64,000 nt of DNA from positions 47,307 to 111,306 of the forward strand of contig NJBM01000018.1 of assembly GCA_005223045.1 (NCBI GenBank). Direction: 5' to 3'. The notes beneath the pieces were generated by a model. It was not told the DNA's origin, ran no database searches, and saw nothing but the letters and a program-made list of their open reading frames with translations. How positions within the stretch are numbered: position 1 is the stretch's first letter; every line of letters starts with the position of its first letter. Position numbers and translations under genes: made by a program. The stretch is from Planctomycetes bacterium B3_Pla (GTDB lineage Bacteria > Planctomycetota > Phycisphaerae > Sedimentisphaerales > Anaerobacaceae). Of the stretch, positions 52,667-61,538 are shown piece after piece.

Positions 52667-53191
52667 ATGAAGCGAAAAACGAAATTCCGCAATGTTACAT
52701 TTTTACTGGCAATATGTGCCGGTACTATTGCGGCATGTACTTGCGTGCTGATAATCGCCGATAAGTATCACTCGGCACAGTCCAAATTCAATGCTCATTT
52801 ACAGGAATCTCAAGGCTGGGAAGCCTTTCGCCGGACAAAAACCGATTATTTCAAGGCCCACGAAGAAGAGGCGAACAACTCCAAGAAGAACCTGGAAGAG
52901 GCAAAAAGCAATTTCTGGGTCCAGCGGCCGAAACAGGAGTTGGTGGGGATTTTCGCCTTGGTCGGCGTAGGCAGCGCCCTTGCAGGATACCTGGCCGTCT
53001 GGATTGTGGCCATGATCTGCTACGTATGCGTTCGCACACTCTTCAGGGGGTTGGTATTTTGCATTAAAGGTAAAGGCAGCCGGGGTAAAGGCAGCCGGGG
53101 TAAAGGCAGCCGGACCCGGGAGGCGATCAGTAATTCTGAATCAACTGAATCAACTGAATCAACTGCAGAAAAGTTGATTACTTTAAGGTGA
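52667..53191 (+). CDS. Two-helix membrane protein with repeat-expanded tail
   Basis: A 174-residue protein: N-terminal helix (VTFLLAICAGTIAACTCVLII), an extracytoplasmic helical segment rich in Lys and Glu (residues 40-85), a second helix (IFALVGVGSALAGYLAVWIVAMICYV), then a cytosolic tail made of GKGSR three times and ESTESTEST. The tail is encoded by tandem 15-bp and 9-bp repeats. AGAGGAG lies eight bases before the ATG. Function unknown. Confidence 0.68.
   Translation: MKRKTKFRNVTFLLAICAGTIAACTCVLIIADKYHSAQSKFNAHLQESQGWEAFRRTKTDYFKAHEEEANNSKKNLEEAKSNFWVQRPKQELVGIFALVGVGSALAGYLAVWIVAMICYVCVRTLFRGLVFCIKGKGSRGKGSRGKGSRTREAISNSESTESTESTAEKLITLR
53069..53164 (+). repeat. In-frame tandem repeats (VNTR) in the membrane protein gene
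   Basis: Three exact 15-bp units (GGTAAAGGCAGCCGG, 53069-53113) and three exact 9-bp units (GAATCAACT, 53138-53164), all in frame. Confidence 0.85.
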
Positions 53192-53363
53192 GTTTGCCGG
53201 CTAAGACCATGAATAAGACGGAGTTATCGCATTGTGGGCGACAGCATATAAGCATATATGTTATAAATGGGCGGTACCGTTGAAGATGCCGCCCTATCGT
53301 TAAATCCAAAAGAGTTGCAGGGTTAATTTCTTATCAACCCACTAACTTTTTTGCAGTTGAGCC

Positions 53364-54134
53364 CTAATTCTTAAACCCTCTCATCCATTGAGGCCAGTCC
53401 TCGGACAGAGCGCCGCCGGCTTTGGTCCAGATGTTTGCCGTGTTGAACTCGCGATGCCATTTGAAAGTCCATAGCTGTTTGAGTCCGATCTTCGTGGCCG
53501 ACCAATCCATAAACAGCCCGTTGGTGAAACCTCCGTGCCGGTTTATACAAAATCGCCTCATCTCGTCTCGGCTTCCGCCCGTCCCCCAGCTCCAGTAATG
53601 CCCGTCGAATTCAGGCGGCGTATCCTCAGGCCATACCGTAGCGCCTGTAACGACACAGTCAAGGAAGACCGGAATCTGGTTTGTGCCGGCCACGTTGGGC
53701 GTGCGCCAGAGGAGCTTCGGCTCCCGCCTGCCTACGGTATTGGTTCCCTGATGGTCGATCAGCCACTGGTTCAGCCCGTAGCTGCCGACAACGTCTTTAC
53801 CCCCGGTCCCGGGCATCTCCCAGGCGCCGAACGGCGTCTCGCCGCCCTGACTGTAGAGCCTTTTCGCCACGGGGCACAGGCATATCGTCTCGTCCTTGTA
53901 GTATGGCTGCACAACGTTTTGCCACATCCCGATCCGTTCGGGGAATAGGGCCTCGTTCTGCTCGGTGTACATGTACCAGACCAGGCCCCAGTGCTTGAGG
54001 TTGGAAAGACAGGTGACCGCCTGGCCCTGTTTCCTGACCCGCTGCAGTGAAGGCATCAATATCGCCAACAGCAACGCAATAATGGCGATTACCACCAGCA
54101 GTTCTATCAGGGTAAAGCCTCTTTCGTTGCGCAT
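53364..54134 (-). CDS. Prepilin-type protein with H-X9-D(W) motif (4)
   Basis: A 256-residue pseudopilin-like protein, MRNERGFTLIELLVVIA start. The motif reads HGGFTNGLFMDW, with W in place of G. The tail QLWTFKWHREF...WPQWMRGFKN places it in the WPQWMRGF subfamily. ATG 54134 follows AAGGG; the longer frame to 54308 would run through the end of the upstream gene. It lies 76 bases after the Arg/Glu-rich gene, probably co-transcribed with it. Confidence 0.87.
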   Translation of the reverse strand: MRNERGFTLIELLVVIAIIALLLAILMPSLQRVRKQGQAVTCLSNLKHWGLVWYMYTEQNEALFPERIGMWQNVVQPYYKDETICLCPVAKRLYSQGGETPFGAWEMPGTGGKDVVGSYGLNQWLIDHQGTNTVGRREPKLLWRTPNVAGTNQIPVFLDCVVTGATVWPEDTPPEFDGHYWSWGTGGSRDEMRRFCINRHGGFTNGLFMDWSATKIGLKQLWTFKWHREFNTANIWTKAGGALSEDWPQWMRGFKN

Positions 54135-54210
54135 TACAATCCCTTCGCTCTCACGTTTTGCTCTCGGAGAAGGTCTCTCTTGGCCTGTATTTGGCCTGCC
54201 TGTACGCTCC

Positions 54211-55215
54211 CTACTCGGACGACTCAGGCTCTCCCGGCTCGTCGCGGTCTCTATCTCTGCGGACCTCGCGTTCTTCTTGCTCCCGGCCCTCTTCTCGTCT
54301 TCGCTCAACTTCTCTTCTTTCGTCGCGGTCTCTTCGCACCTGGCGTTCTTCCCGCAGCCGCATTTCTCTTGGCCGGTCGGTCTCTCTTCGCCCCTGAACT
54401 TCCCTGCCGCCTTCTCTTATCGGTCCGCTCCTCTCTTCCAGTTGTCTCCTTAGCCGCTCGTTCTCGCCGCGAAGTTCATGCAACTCTCTCTCCATGTGCT
54501 CGACGTGGGCCCGAAGCTCGTGAGTCTCAGCCTGCATCTGCCTGATATGTACCGCCAGGACCTCTCTCAGCGCCATGCCCAAACGTTCGATATGTCCGGC
54601 GAGGACTTCTCTTAGCTGTCGTTCCAACTGCTCGTGCGGCAGCCCTCTTCGGGGTCCGCGCCCTTCTCGCGGCCCCTCAGGCCCGCGCCGGACCTCTCCG
54701 CGGACAGCCATCCTTCTGTCGCCTTCGCGACGTTCGTACATATCCTCCGGTCCCCGCCGCATTTCCCGGCGAATCTCTGTCCTTCTTTCGCCTTCGCGTC
54801 TTTCTTGCCTGCGTTCGGGTTCTCCCCGGATTTCCCTGCGAATCTCCACTCTTCTTCCGCCTTCCGGCCCTCGTTCGGGTTCTTCATGCCGACGCTCGGC
54901 CTCCATGCCTTTGATCCACTGGTGCCCGGCCTCGTTCACGAAAGAAATGCCCAACCGGTCGCCTTCCTGCAGTCCCCGGGCCGCCTGCCAAAGCTCCTCA
55001 CGCTCCCACGGCACGATCACGGTCACATGGTCGTCGCGCTCGAACGGCTTGACGACGATCCCTATATACCCACGTCCCTCAACCTCTCGCTCGATCAGCC
55101 GGACAAAAACTCCGCGTACTGCCCCATCTCGGTCGCGCTGCTGAGCACTTACCATACCGCCGGTCACCAATGCTATAAGCACAGCGAGCATCAACGTTCT
55201 AAATAGCTTTTTCAT
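54211..55215 (-). CDS. Secreted Arg/Glu-rich protein with coiled coil
   Basis: A 334-residue exported protein. Signal peptide (LMLAVLIALVTGGMVSAQ), then a compact N-terminal domain of about 80 residues (VRGVFVRLIEREVEGRGYIGIVVKPFERDDHVTVIVP), then long Arg/Glu tracts with ERR-EIRREM-RGPE type repeats, a heptad coiled coil (residues 200-270) and an RDRDE-rich end. The charged tracts suggest binding to polyanions or self-association. No family recognised. Upstream of the start GTTGTGTTTAGACT resembles the prepilin promoters. Confidence 0.72.
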   Translation of the reverse strand: MKKLFRTLMLAVLIALVTGGMVSAQQRDRDGAVRGVFVRLIEREVEGRGYIGIVVKPFERDDHVTVIVPWEREELWQAARGLQEGDRLGISFVNEAGHQWIKGMEAERRHEEPERGPEGGRRVEIRREIRGEPERRQERREGERRTEIRREMRRGPEDMYERREGDRRMAVRGEVRRGPEGPREGRGPRRGLPHEQLERQLREVLAGHIERLGMALREVLAVHIRQMQAETHELRAHVEHMERELHELRGENERLRRQLEERSGPIREGGREVQGRRETDRPREMRLREERQVRRDRDERREVERRREEGREQEEREVRRDRDRDEPGEPESSE

Positions 55216-55378
55216 GACAGTTCTCCTTAATTATTGAGGTTTGCAAAATAGCCGCCGCCCGCGGGCAGTCTAAACACAACTAACAAATAATACCCGCAAA
55301 GTCAAGGATATTACTGTCTAAAGAGGTCTCTGCAAGCTAACTTTCTCAGTCCATTTGTGCCAATGAAGATAATGTATT

Positions 55379-55786
55379 TCAAACATTTTCCGTGATAACG
55401 GTGAACTCGCCGTTTTCAAAGGAGATGTCCTTTACCCGAACGCCTCGATCAATCTTTTCTGCGAGCAGCTTGTCAATATCAATGGAAAGAATTGGGTATT
55501 CGAGTCTCATGTATGCCGGAATCTTGAGTTCCAGCATTTGATTGAGCCGGTCCACGGCCTTCTTTACTCGACCGCTGACCATCGCCAATTCAAACACAGC
55601 ATGGCCATCCTCAAAACGCAGGTATTTCAGCGAGACGGGAACAAACGGCAAAACGAACGAGTTAGTCCTTATCACAAAATGGATTCTATCGCCTTTGACC
55701 CGCGCCCTTACTACCGCTCCCGGTCGGAGTACGTCGCTAATCAAAATATCCAGGAGCTCCTCAAAGCTGAAAAGTATTCTTGCCAT
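55379..55786 (-). CDS. Conserved-looking small protein, unknown function
   Basis: A 135-residue soluble protein, alternating strands and helices: ILFSFEELLDILISDVL, then strands VVRARVKGDRIHFVIRT and GHAVFELAMVSG, a helix VKKAVDRLNQML and a final strand pair VRVKDISFENGEFTVITE. No signal peptide. The pattern vaguely recalls lipid-binding LmeA/DUF2993-like folds, but I would not assign it. Confidence 0.6.
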   Translation of the reverse strand: MARILFSFEELLDILISDVLRPGAVVRARVKGDRIHFVIRTNSFVLPFVPVSLKYLRFEDGHAVFELAMVSGRVKKAVDRLNQMLELKIPAYMRLEYPILSIDIDKLLAEKIDRGVRVKDISFENGEFTVITENV

Positions 55787-56390
55787 AGTTGCCCTTTTGC
55801 CTCGTCATATATCGTGGACGCCATCCGAATGTGCCATCACGACAATAGAGCATCTTGCCACAGTCGTTTCGGTTCCCGCGCGTGCTTTGTGCCGGAGCCA
55901 TGCGTCTCTGCTTCGGCTATTCTATCGGCAAATCAGGCAAAAAACCAGATCGCCCCTGCAATGGCACCCGTGATTTGAGATGTCAGGCTCGTGAAAAGAT
56001 TCTGCGCAGGTTGAAATCATTTTTTCAAACTCGTGTACAGCATTGAGATTACGATTGTCAACAATATACAATCCCGTTGGACATGACAACATTTCATTTC
56101 TATTTCTCTTTTCTCGGCCGCCCCATCTCACGCCAGCCTCAACAGAGATAAACCGTTTCTTTATGCCGCCGAGCGAAAACCTCCGGTTTACTGTTATTCA
56201 ACAACTCAACCACACCGTCAGACCTCGGCAGGCACATCATCCCACCATACGGGCGCAGTGGAACGTTGCGGCCGGGCGTAGAAATTAGCAGTATCGTTGC
56301 GACTGAAGGTAGTCTTAAACGACTCAATGTTCTTTGCAAAGAAATTAAAAAAGAGATGATGCTCGACGCATTTATTGGATACAATAGCAT
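55787..56390. other. Intergenic stretch between divergent genes
   Basis: About 600 bases. Short frames on both strands lack ribosome sites and any protein-like pattern; nothing else seen. Confidence 0.4.
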
Positions 56391-58208
56391 GTGCTTATGA
56401 GAATGATGAACGAAATGCAGAGAAGTTTTCGCAAGTCTGTGGCGGCGGCGGCCATCTTGGCGCTGACGATGACGACCGCGCCTGCTCAAAGACGACGGCA
56501 GCCGAAACCACTTGTCGGCTTTCCAGTCGGCCCCCGGATGAACCAGATCGCGCCGAAGCGGTTCATCGTTGATCCACCTACAATCGAGAACCTGGGTTTC
56601 CGATGGTACATCGAGGGCGACAGCAACAGTAATGCTTCGGTTACCGTCGAGTTCCGCAAGAAGGGACAAGCTCAGTGGAAGAACGCCTTGCCGATGCTGC
56701 GTGTTCATCATGAGGTGGTGAATCAGGTGTACGGGCCGTATCGCACGGGCAACCTGTTTGCCGGAAGCGTGCTGTTTCTGGAACCGGCCACGAGTTATGA
56801 AGTCCGCTTCACCATGTACGATCCAGATGGGGGCGCACCGACGGAGCCGAAGATCGTCAGCGCTACAACGCGAGCCGAGCCGGGGGCATTCGAGGGCGGA
56901 GGCATGATAGAGACCACCCCTGAGAAGGGACTTATGGCAGCTTTCAAAGAAGCAAGGCCCGGCGATGTGATTATGCTTGGCCCCGGCGTCTATAAAGGCC
57001 CGTTTAATCTGGAGAAGTCCGGCACATCTGAAAAACCAATCGTTATCCGCGGCCCGGACGATGGCGAAGCGATCCTCGAAGGTGAAGGCGTTAGCAGCAG
57101 GTCACGAATAGTGACGCTCAACGGAACACATCATTTGCATTTCGAGAGACTCACCTTCCGCGACGCCCAGATGGCTATCTATGTTGCGAAGCCCGGCGGC
57201 TCTGACGGCCTTGTCGTCCGCGGATGCAAGATTCACGATGTTGTGTACGGCATCAACACCGGCTGCGAAGATTCCAGGAACTGGTACATCGCCGACAATG
57301 ATATCGTCGGGATCAACACGACATGGTATCCGCGGCCGCCGGAAACCTACATGAGTCCGGGCCATACCGGCATCAACGTGTACGGTCGGGGTCACGTGAT
57401 CTGCTACAACCGTATCACAAGGTTCAGCGATTCGGCTGCGATCTACAACTTTGGCCCGCCCGTGGATGACGTGACGAGGCATTGCGTGAATATCGATTTC
57501 TACAACAACGACTTGTCCTGGGCTCAGGATGACACTTTCGAGGCGGATTACGGCTGCCACAACGTGCGGTTCTATCGTAACCGCTGCTATAACACGCACA
57601 CCGGCATGTCCACTCAGCCGTTCTACGGCGGGCCGGTCTATCTGATCCGCAATGAACTCTACGGAATTACCAGCCTCAGCTACAAGCTGAATAACTATCC
57701 CGCCGGCATCGAAGCCTACAACAACACGTCATGTTGTGCCGGGCAGGGCTTCCGCCCGCCTGCCATCTGGCAAAACGGCCATTTCCGAAACAACCTGTTC
57801 ATGGGCGCAGCCCAATACGCGCTGGTGTCCGGCTCGCCCACGGCATACAGCACGATGGATTACAACGCCTACCGCCGTAACGAGCCCGACCGGCTGATTA
57901 GTTGGAAGGACCACAAGGGCAAGGTCTCGCAGTATCCGTCCATTGGAGAGTTCTTCAAGGCCACGGGGCTCGAAGAGCACGGCATGTTGGCCGACTACGA
58001 CGTCTTCATCGACGCCGGACCACCAGGCAAAGGCAAAACATGCGAGCACAGCGACTACGACCTGCGGCTGCGCAGCAGCGCCAAGGTTATCGATGCCGGT
58101 ATCATACTTCCACAGATCACAGACGGCTTTGCCGGCAAAGCGCCGGATCTCGGCTGTTATGAACTCGGTCAGGATCCGCCACACTATGGACCGCGGCTGT
58201 TGCGATGA
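56391..58208 (+). CDS. Exported parallel beta-helix protein
   Basis: A 605-residue protein with a signal peptide (SVAAAAILALTMTTAPAQ). Residues 60-155 form a beta-sandwich of fibronectin III type (RWYIEGDSNSNASVTVEFRKKG). From residue 180 on right-handed beta-helix coils appear: GDVIMLGPGVYKGPFNLEKSG, IVIRGPDDGEAILEGEG, HHLHFERLTFRDAQMAIYV, NWYIADNDIVG, VICYNRITRFSDSAAIYN and VNIDFYNNDLSWAQDD. Such proteins include polysaccharide lyases and alginate epimerase-like enzymes; the substrate is unknown. Confidence 0.85.
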   Translation: MLMRMMNEMQRSFRKSVAAAAILALTMTTAPAQRRRQPKPLVGFPVGPRMNQIAPKRFIVDPPTIENLGFRWYIEGDSNSNASVTVEFRKKGQAQWKNALPMLRVHHEVVNQVYGPYRTGNLFAGSVLFLEPATSYEVRFTMYDPDGGAPTEPKIVSATTRAEPGAFEGGGMIETTPEKGLMAAFKEARPGDVIMLGPGVYKGPFNLEKSGTSEKPIVIRGPDDGEAILEGEGVSSRSRIVTLNGTHHLHFERLTFRDAQMAIYVAKPGGSDGLVVRGCKIHDVVYGINTGCEDSRNWYIADNDIVGINTTWYPRPPETYMSPGHTGINVYGRGHVICYNRITRFSDSAAIYNFGPPVDDVTRHCVNIDFYNNDLSWAQDDTFEADYGCHNVRFYRNRCYNTHTGMSTQPFYGGPVYLIRNELYGITSLSYKLNNYPAGIEAYNNTSCCAGQGFRPPAIWQNGHFRNNLFMGAAQYALVSGSPTAYSTMDYNAYRRNEPDRLISWKDHKGKVSQYPSIGEFFKATGLEEHGMLADYDVFIDAGPPGKGKTCEHSDYDLRLRSSAKVIDAGIILPQITDGFAGKAPDLGCYELGQDPPHYGPRLLR

Positions 58209-58378
58209 AATCGGACCTGATTCTCATGACGGGCGGTTGTTCGGACCGGCACGGGTCGGGTTGTGGTGTTGGGGATGGGGCGGTCGTTGTCGGCCAGCCT
58301 ATTCTCAGAGGTAAAATGCAAGATTAGCTGCAGCAGGTACTTAGAGAGCAGGAAGACCCGTGTGCAGTTCCAGAAAGC

Positions 58379-58408
58379 TTGTATCACCGCGACTGGTTCT
58401 GCTATAAT
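58379..58408 (+). promoter_or_regulatory. Promoter of prepilin gene 5
   Basis: TTGTAT, 18 bases, TATAAT; 62 bases before the start codon. The 18-base spacer recurs at other prepilin genes. Confidence 0.55.
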
Positions 58409-58470
58409 CATGGCAGCCAGGTATGCCGGTGGAACTCGTTATCTCTATTTGGAAGAGACGGGAAAAGGTC

Positions 58471-59244
58471 ATGGGCAAAGGGAATGGCTTCACACTAATA
58501 GAGCTGCTGGTAGTGATTGCGATCATCGCCTTGTTGATGGCGATATTGATGCCGACCCTCCAGAGAGCCAGAGAGCAGGGCCAGCGGGCGGTTTGTCTCG
58601 GCAATTTAAGGCAACTGGGTCTGGCGTGGATTCTGTATGCCGATGACAACAACGACAAAATAGTCAGCAGCGAGGCGGGCGGCCAGTGGAGGAACCAGTT
58701 TGGCGAGCCATGGGTGGGCGTGACCTGGGCTTCCGGATGGACGCAGGGTGGACAATTAGCTGAGAATGACCAGATAAGAGGGATCAAAGACGGCGCGTTA
58801 TGGCCCTATGTCACAGAGGTGAACCTCTACAAGTGCCCTGCGGGGTATCGGGGAGAACTGATGACGTACGCGATGATGATAGCCGGCAACGGCAGATCCG
58901 TAGAAGGCAGTCCTGTTTTCAAAAAACGGATGCTCATTCCGCAGCCGGCCCAGAGACTCATCTTCATCGACGAGGGCCTGTCAAGCCCTGACGCCTACTC
59001 TACGAGGTACAGCGAGCCTAAGTGGTGGGACCAGCCGGTCACGAGACACGGCGACGGCACCAATTTTACTTATGCGGACGGACGCGCTGAATACCACAAG
59101 TGGAAGGGTATCGAAACGATCAAGCAGGGACGTGATAACGTACGGACCTGGGTGGGGCTCTTCGCTCCTGCGACGGCGGAAGGCAAGGAAGATGTGCAGT
59201 GGGTCCAGAGGGGCATTTGGGGAAGCCTCGGATATGAGCCATAA
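58471..59244 (+). CDS. Prepilin-type protein with H-X9-DG motif (5)
   Basis: A 257-residue pseudopilin-like protein, MGKGNGFTLIELLVVIA start, ATG 58471. Conserved segments: CLGNLRQLGLAWILYADDN, CPAGYRGEL and HGDGTNFTYADG. The tail is not of the WPQWMRGF type (VQWVQRGIWGSLG instead); it is closer to gene 1 of the series. The longer frame to 58423 lacks a ribosome site. Confidence 0.88.
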   Translation: MGKGNGFTLIELLVVIAIIALLMAILMPTLQRAREQGQRAVCLGNLRQLGLAWILYADDNNDKIVSSEAGGQWRNQFGEPWVGVTWASGWTQGGQLAENDQIRGIKDGALWPYVTEVNLYKCPAGYRGELMTYAMMIAGNGRSVEGSPVFKKRMLIPQPAQRLIFIDEGLSSPDAYSTRYSEPKWWDQPVTRHGDGTNFTYADGRAEYHKWKGIETIKQGRDNVRTWVGLFAPATAEGKEDVQWVQRGIWGSLGYEP

Positions 59245-59424
59245 ACACGCAGCGACCACTGGCAAAGCAGGGGCTGAGTATTGAGCGTTTTTTTGACCGG
59301 TTCGAGCGATAAACGGTGGAAGTTTTGGGATTGACGTGGTAATATAAGCTGTCGGAAAATTTGGAATATTGCAGAGCGATATATTTAGGGAGTTTTGGTT
59401 CCAAGAACCAGAAAGGAGGCCGAT

Positions 59425-60480
59425 ATGGCTCGTCATCCTTCCAAGCCAGGGGCCGCACGAGCAGCCCGAAATCTAATGTACGCCGTTCTTCTGGCTTTGC
59501 TTCTTGCTTCGGCGGGGATTTTTTTCACACATGGTCCTTTTAGCAGAGATGAATCCAAATCTACTGATATTGCCCCCCCACCTGATGCAAACATGAACGT
59601 CGAGGTAGCTCAGGTAAACGAAACGGCTGTGCTTCTGCCGCTGGCAAGGGCAGAGATTGAGCCGAATTTGCCACAAGTTGCACCGGCAGCTCCACCGGGG
59701 CCGACTGTCGAGCCTCATCCTGCCGCCGCCGAACTAATTGCCGAAACCACGGCACTTGCCAGTGAAGGGGCCGGCGGGATCATAGAAGCACGTAACAGAT
59801 TGAACGAGGTTCTGCAAACGCCTATGAGTCCTCAGCAACGGGCACTTGTGAAGGACCGGCTTAGCGAACTTACCGACAAATGGCTTTTCAACAGGACCGT
59901 CTTGCCTGGCGATGAACTCTGTGGAAGTTACCGCGTCAAGCCCGGTGATGCACTCTCAATTATTGGCGGGCGACATAAGGTGCCGTACGAGATTCTTATG
60001 CAGATTAACAACATCAGCCGTCCCGAAGCCCTGCAGGCAGGAGAGACTATCAAGGTCATCAACGGCCCGTTCCGCGCGACTGTGCACCGTTCGACTTTCA
60101 CAATGGATGTATATCTTCAGAATACCTTCGTGTCGAGTTTTCCCGTTGGATTAGGCAAGCCCGGCATGGAGACGCCAACGGGGCTATGGCGCGTCAAACA
60201 TGGCGGCAAGCTGATAAAACCTAATTGGACCAATCCTGCCGACGGCAGAACATATCATCCACAGGATCCGGATTATCCTTTAGGTTCGAGATGGATAGGA
60301 TTGGAAGGTCTCTCGGGAGCAGCAAAAGACAGGACCGGCTTTGCCATCCATGGTACATCAAAACCGGAACAAATCGGCACCGCTGGCTCGCAAGGTTGCA
60401 TTCGCACGCACGATGTTGACGTAGTCCTGCTGTACAACTTGTTGTTTCCGGGCTCCTCGCTGGTGGAAGTGGTGGACTAA
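59425..60480 (+). CDS. L,D-transpeptidase (YkuD) with LysM-like domain
   Basis: A 351-residue envelope enzyme that cross-links peptidoglycan or attaches proteins to it. TM or signal anchor near residues 18-40; Pro/Ala-rich linker; LysM-like YRVKPGDALSIIGGRHKVPYEIL (residues 176-200); YkuD domain with FAIHGTSKPEQIG and GSQGCIRTHDVD, the catalytic cysteine being in SQGCIR near residue 325. The usual SHGC has Gln instead of His. AAGGAGG lies five bases before ATG 59425. Converges on prepilin gene 6 with no gap. Confidence 0.9.
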   Translation: MARHPSKPGAARAARNLMYAVLLALLLASAGIFFTHGPFSRDESKSTDIAPPPDANMNVEVAQVNETAVLLPLARAEIEPNLPQVAPAAPPGPTVEPHPAAAELIAETTALASEGAGGIIEARNRLNEVLQTPMSPQQRALVKDRLSELTDKWLFNRTVLPGDELCGSYRVKPGDALSIIGGRHKVPYEILMQINNISRPEALQAGETIKVINGPFRATVHRSTFTMDVYLQNTFVSSFPVGLGKPGMETPTGLWRVKHGGKLIKPNWTNPADGRTYHPQDPDYPLGSRWIGLEGLSGAAKDRTGFAIHGTSKPEQIGTAGSQGCIRTHDVDVVLLYNLLFPGSSLVEVVD

Positions 60481-61293
60481 TCAGTAGTCCCTGAAGCCTC
60501 TCATCCATTGCGGCCAGTTTTCGGGCCGGATGCCCCCGGCTTTTGTCCAGGGGCCTGCTGTGTCAAACTCCCGATGCCACTTCAGCGTCCACAACTCCTT
60601 AACGCCTATCTTCCTGAGAGAAAAATCGAAGAAAGTAACGTTCACGGCCCCCTCGTGGCGGGCAAGGCAGAAACGCTTCATTTCCGAGCCGCCGGAGCCC
60701 CAATCGGCTATGTCCGTAACATTTTCCGGCGGCGCATCCGCCTTCAAGGGCTTGCCGTCAATCGTGCAACAGCCGGAAAACAGCGGTATCCGCGGGGTAA
60801 GGCCCTTGCCGACATTAATAGTCCGCCAGAGCCAGGCAACAGGTTCTCCTCTCGTAGGATAGAGATCGCCGGTTGCCATCGAGGGATTACAAACCCAGCC
60901 ATTTACGCCGTAACTGCCGGTGGTCATCTTAAAGGCGCTGCGAGGCCCCCATGCCGCATAAGGGTCAACGGCGCCTTCACTTCTGACTTTCTTCGCTGTG
61001 GGACAGAAGCGAATTTTCTCGTTCTTCATGTACGACGCCAGAACGTTGGGCCACGTATGGCTCGGGAGGAATCCGGCCGAAGTCGGCGCCCAACCCGGAT
61101 GGAATGAACCATTATGATCGTTCAGGTACATCGACCAGACAATACACCATTGCTTGAGGTGCGATTGACACGCAACGGCCCTTGCCTGTTTCCTGACACG
61201 CTGCAACGCTGGCATCAGTATCGCCAGCAACAAAGCTATAATAGCAATCACTACCAAAAGCTCTATTAGAGTGAAGCCGTTTCGTTTGCGCAT
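60481..61293 (-). CDS. Prepilin-type protein with H-X9-D(F) motif (6)
   Basis: A 270-residue pseudopilin-like protein, MRKRNGFTLIELLVVIA start. CQSHLKQWCIVWSMYLND and CPTAKKV are the conserved middle segments; the motif is HEGAVNVTFFDF with F for G. The tail ELWTLKWHREF...WPQWMRGFRDY is the same as in genes 3 and 4. Its stop abuts the L,D-transpeptidase stop on the other strand. Confidence 0.88.
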   Translation of the reverse strand: MRKRNGFTLIELLVVIAIIALLLAILMPALQRVRKQARAVACQSHLKQWCIVWSMYLNDHNGSFHPGWAPTSAGFLPSHTWPNVLASYMKNEKIRFCPTAKKVRSEGAVDPYAAWGPRSAFKMTTGSYGVNGWVCNPSMATGDLYPTRGEPVAWLWRTINVGKGLTPRIPLFSGCCTIDGKPLKADAPPENVTDIADWGSGGSEMKRFCLARHEGAVNVTFFDFSLRKIGVKELWTLKWHREFDTAGPWTKAGGIRPENWPQWMRGFRDY

Positions 61294-61355
61294 GACATCT
61301 GCCCTACTCTTTCATAGAGAGACAGCCGGTTTTGTCGGCATGTTTCTTTAGTATG

Positions 61356-61385
61356 AGTATAACACAATAGGTCGTGGCAACACAA
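61356..61385 (-). promoter_or_regulatory. Promoter of prepilin gene 6
   Basis: Minus strand TTGTGT, 18 bases, TATACT; the core TTGTGTTATACTCAT is shared exactly with prepilin gene 3. Confidence 0.55.
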
Positions 61386-61538
61386 GCGGCAGGTAACGAG
61401 AATGATCGTTTCAACGATTGCCGGCGGATTGGCCGACGATCAAAATCAGTTGAGTTTCTACGGTGAATCTGCTAACCTGACGCTATGCAAAGTTCAGGAG
61501 CATTGTCAGGTGATGCGTGTCGGAACCGGAGTTGATGT

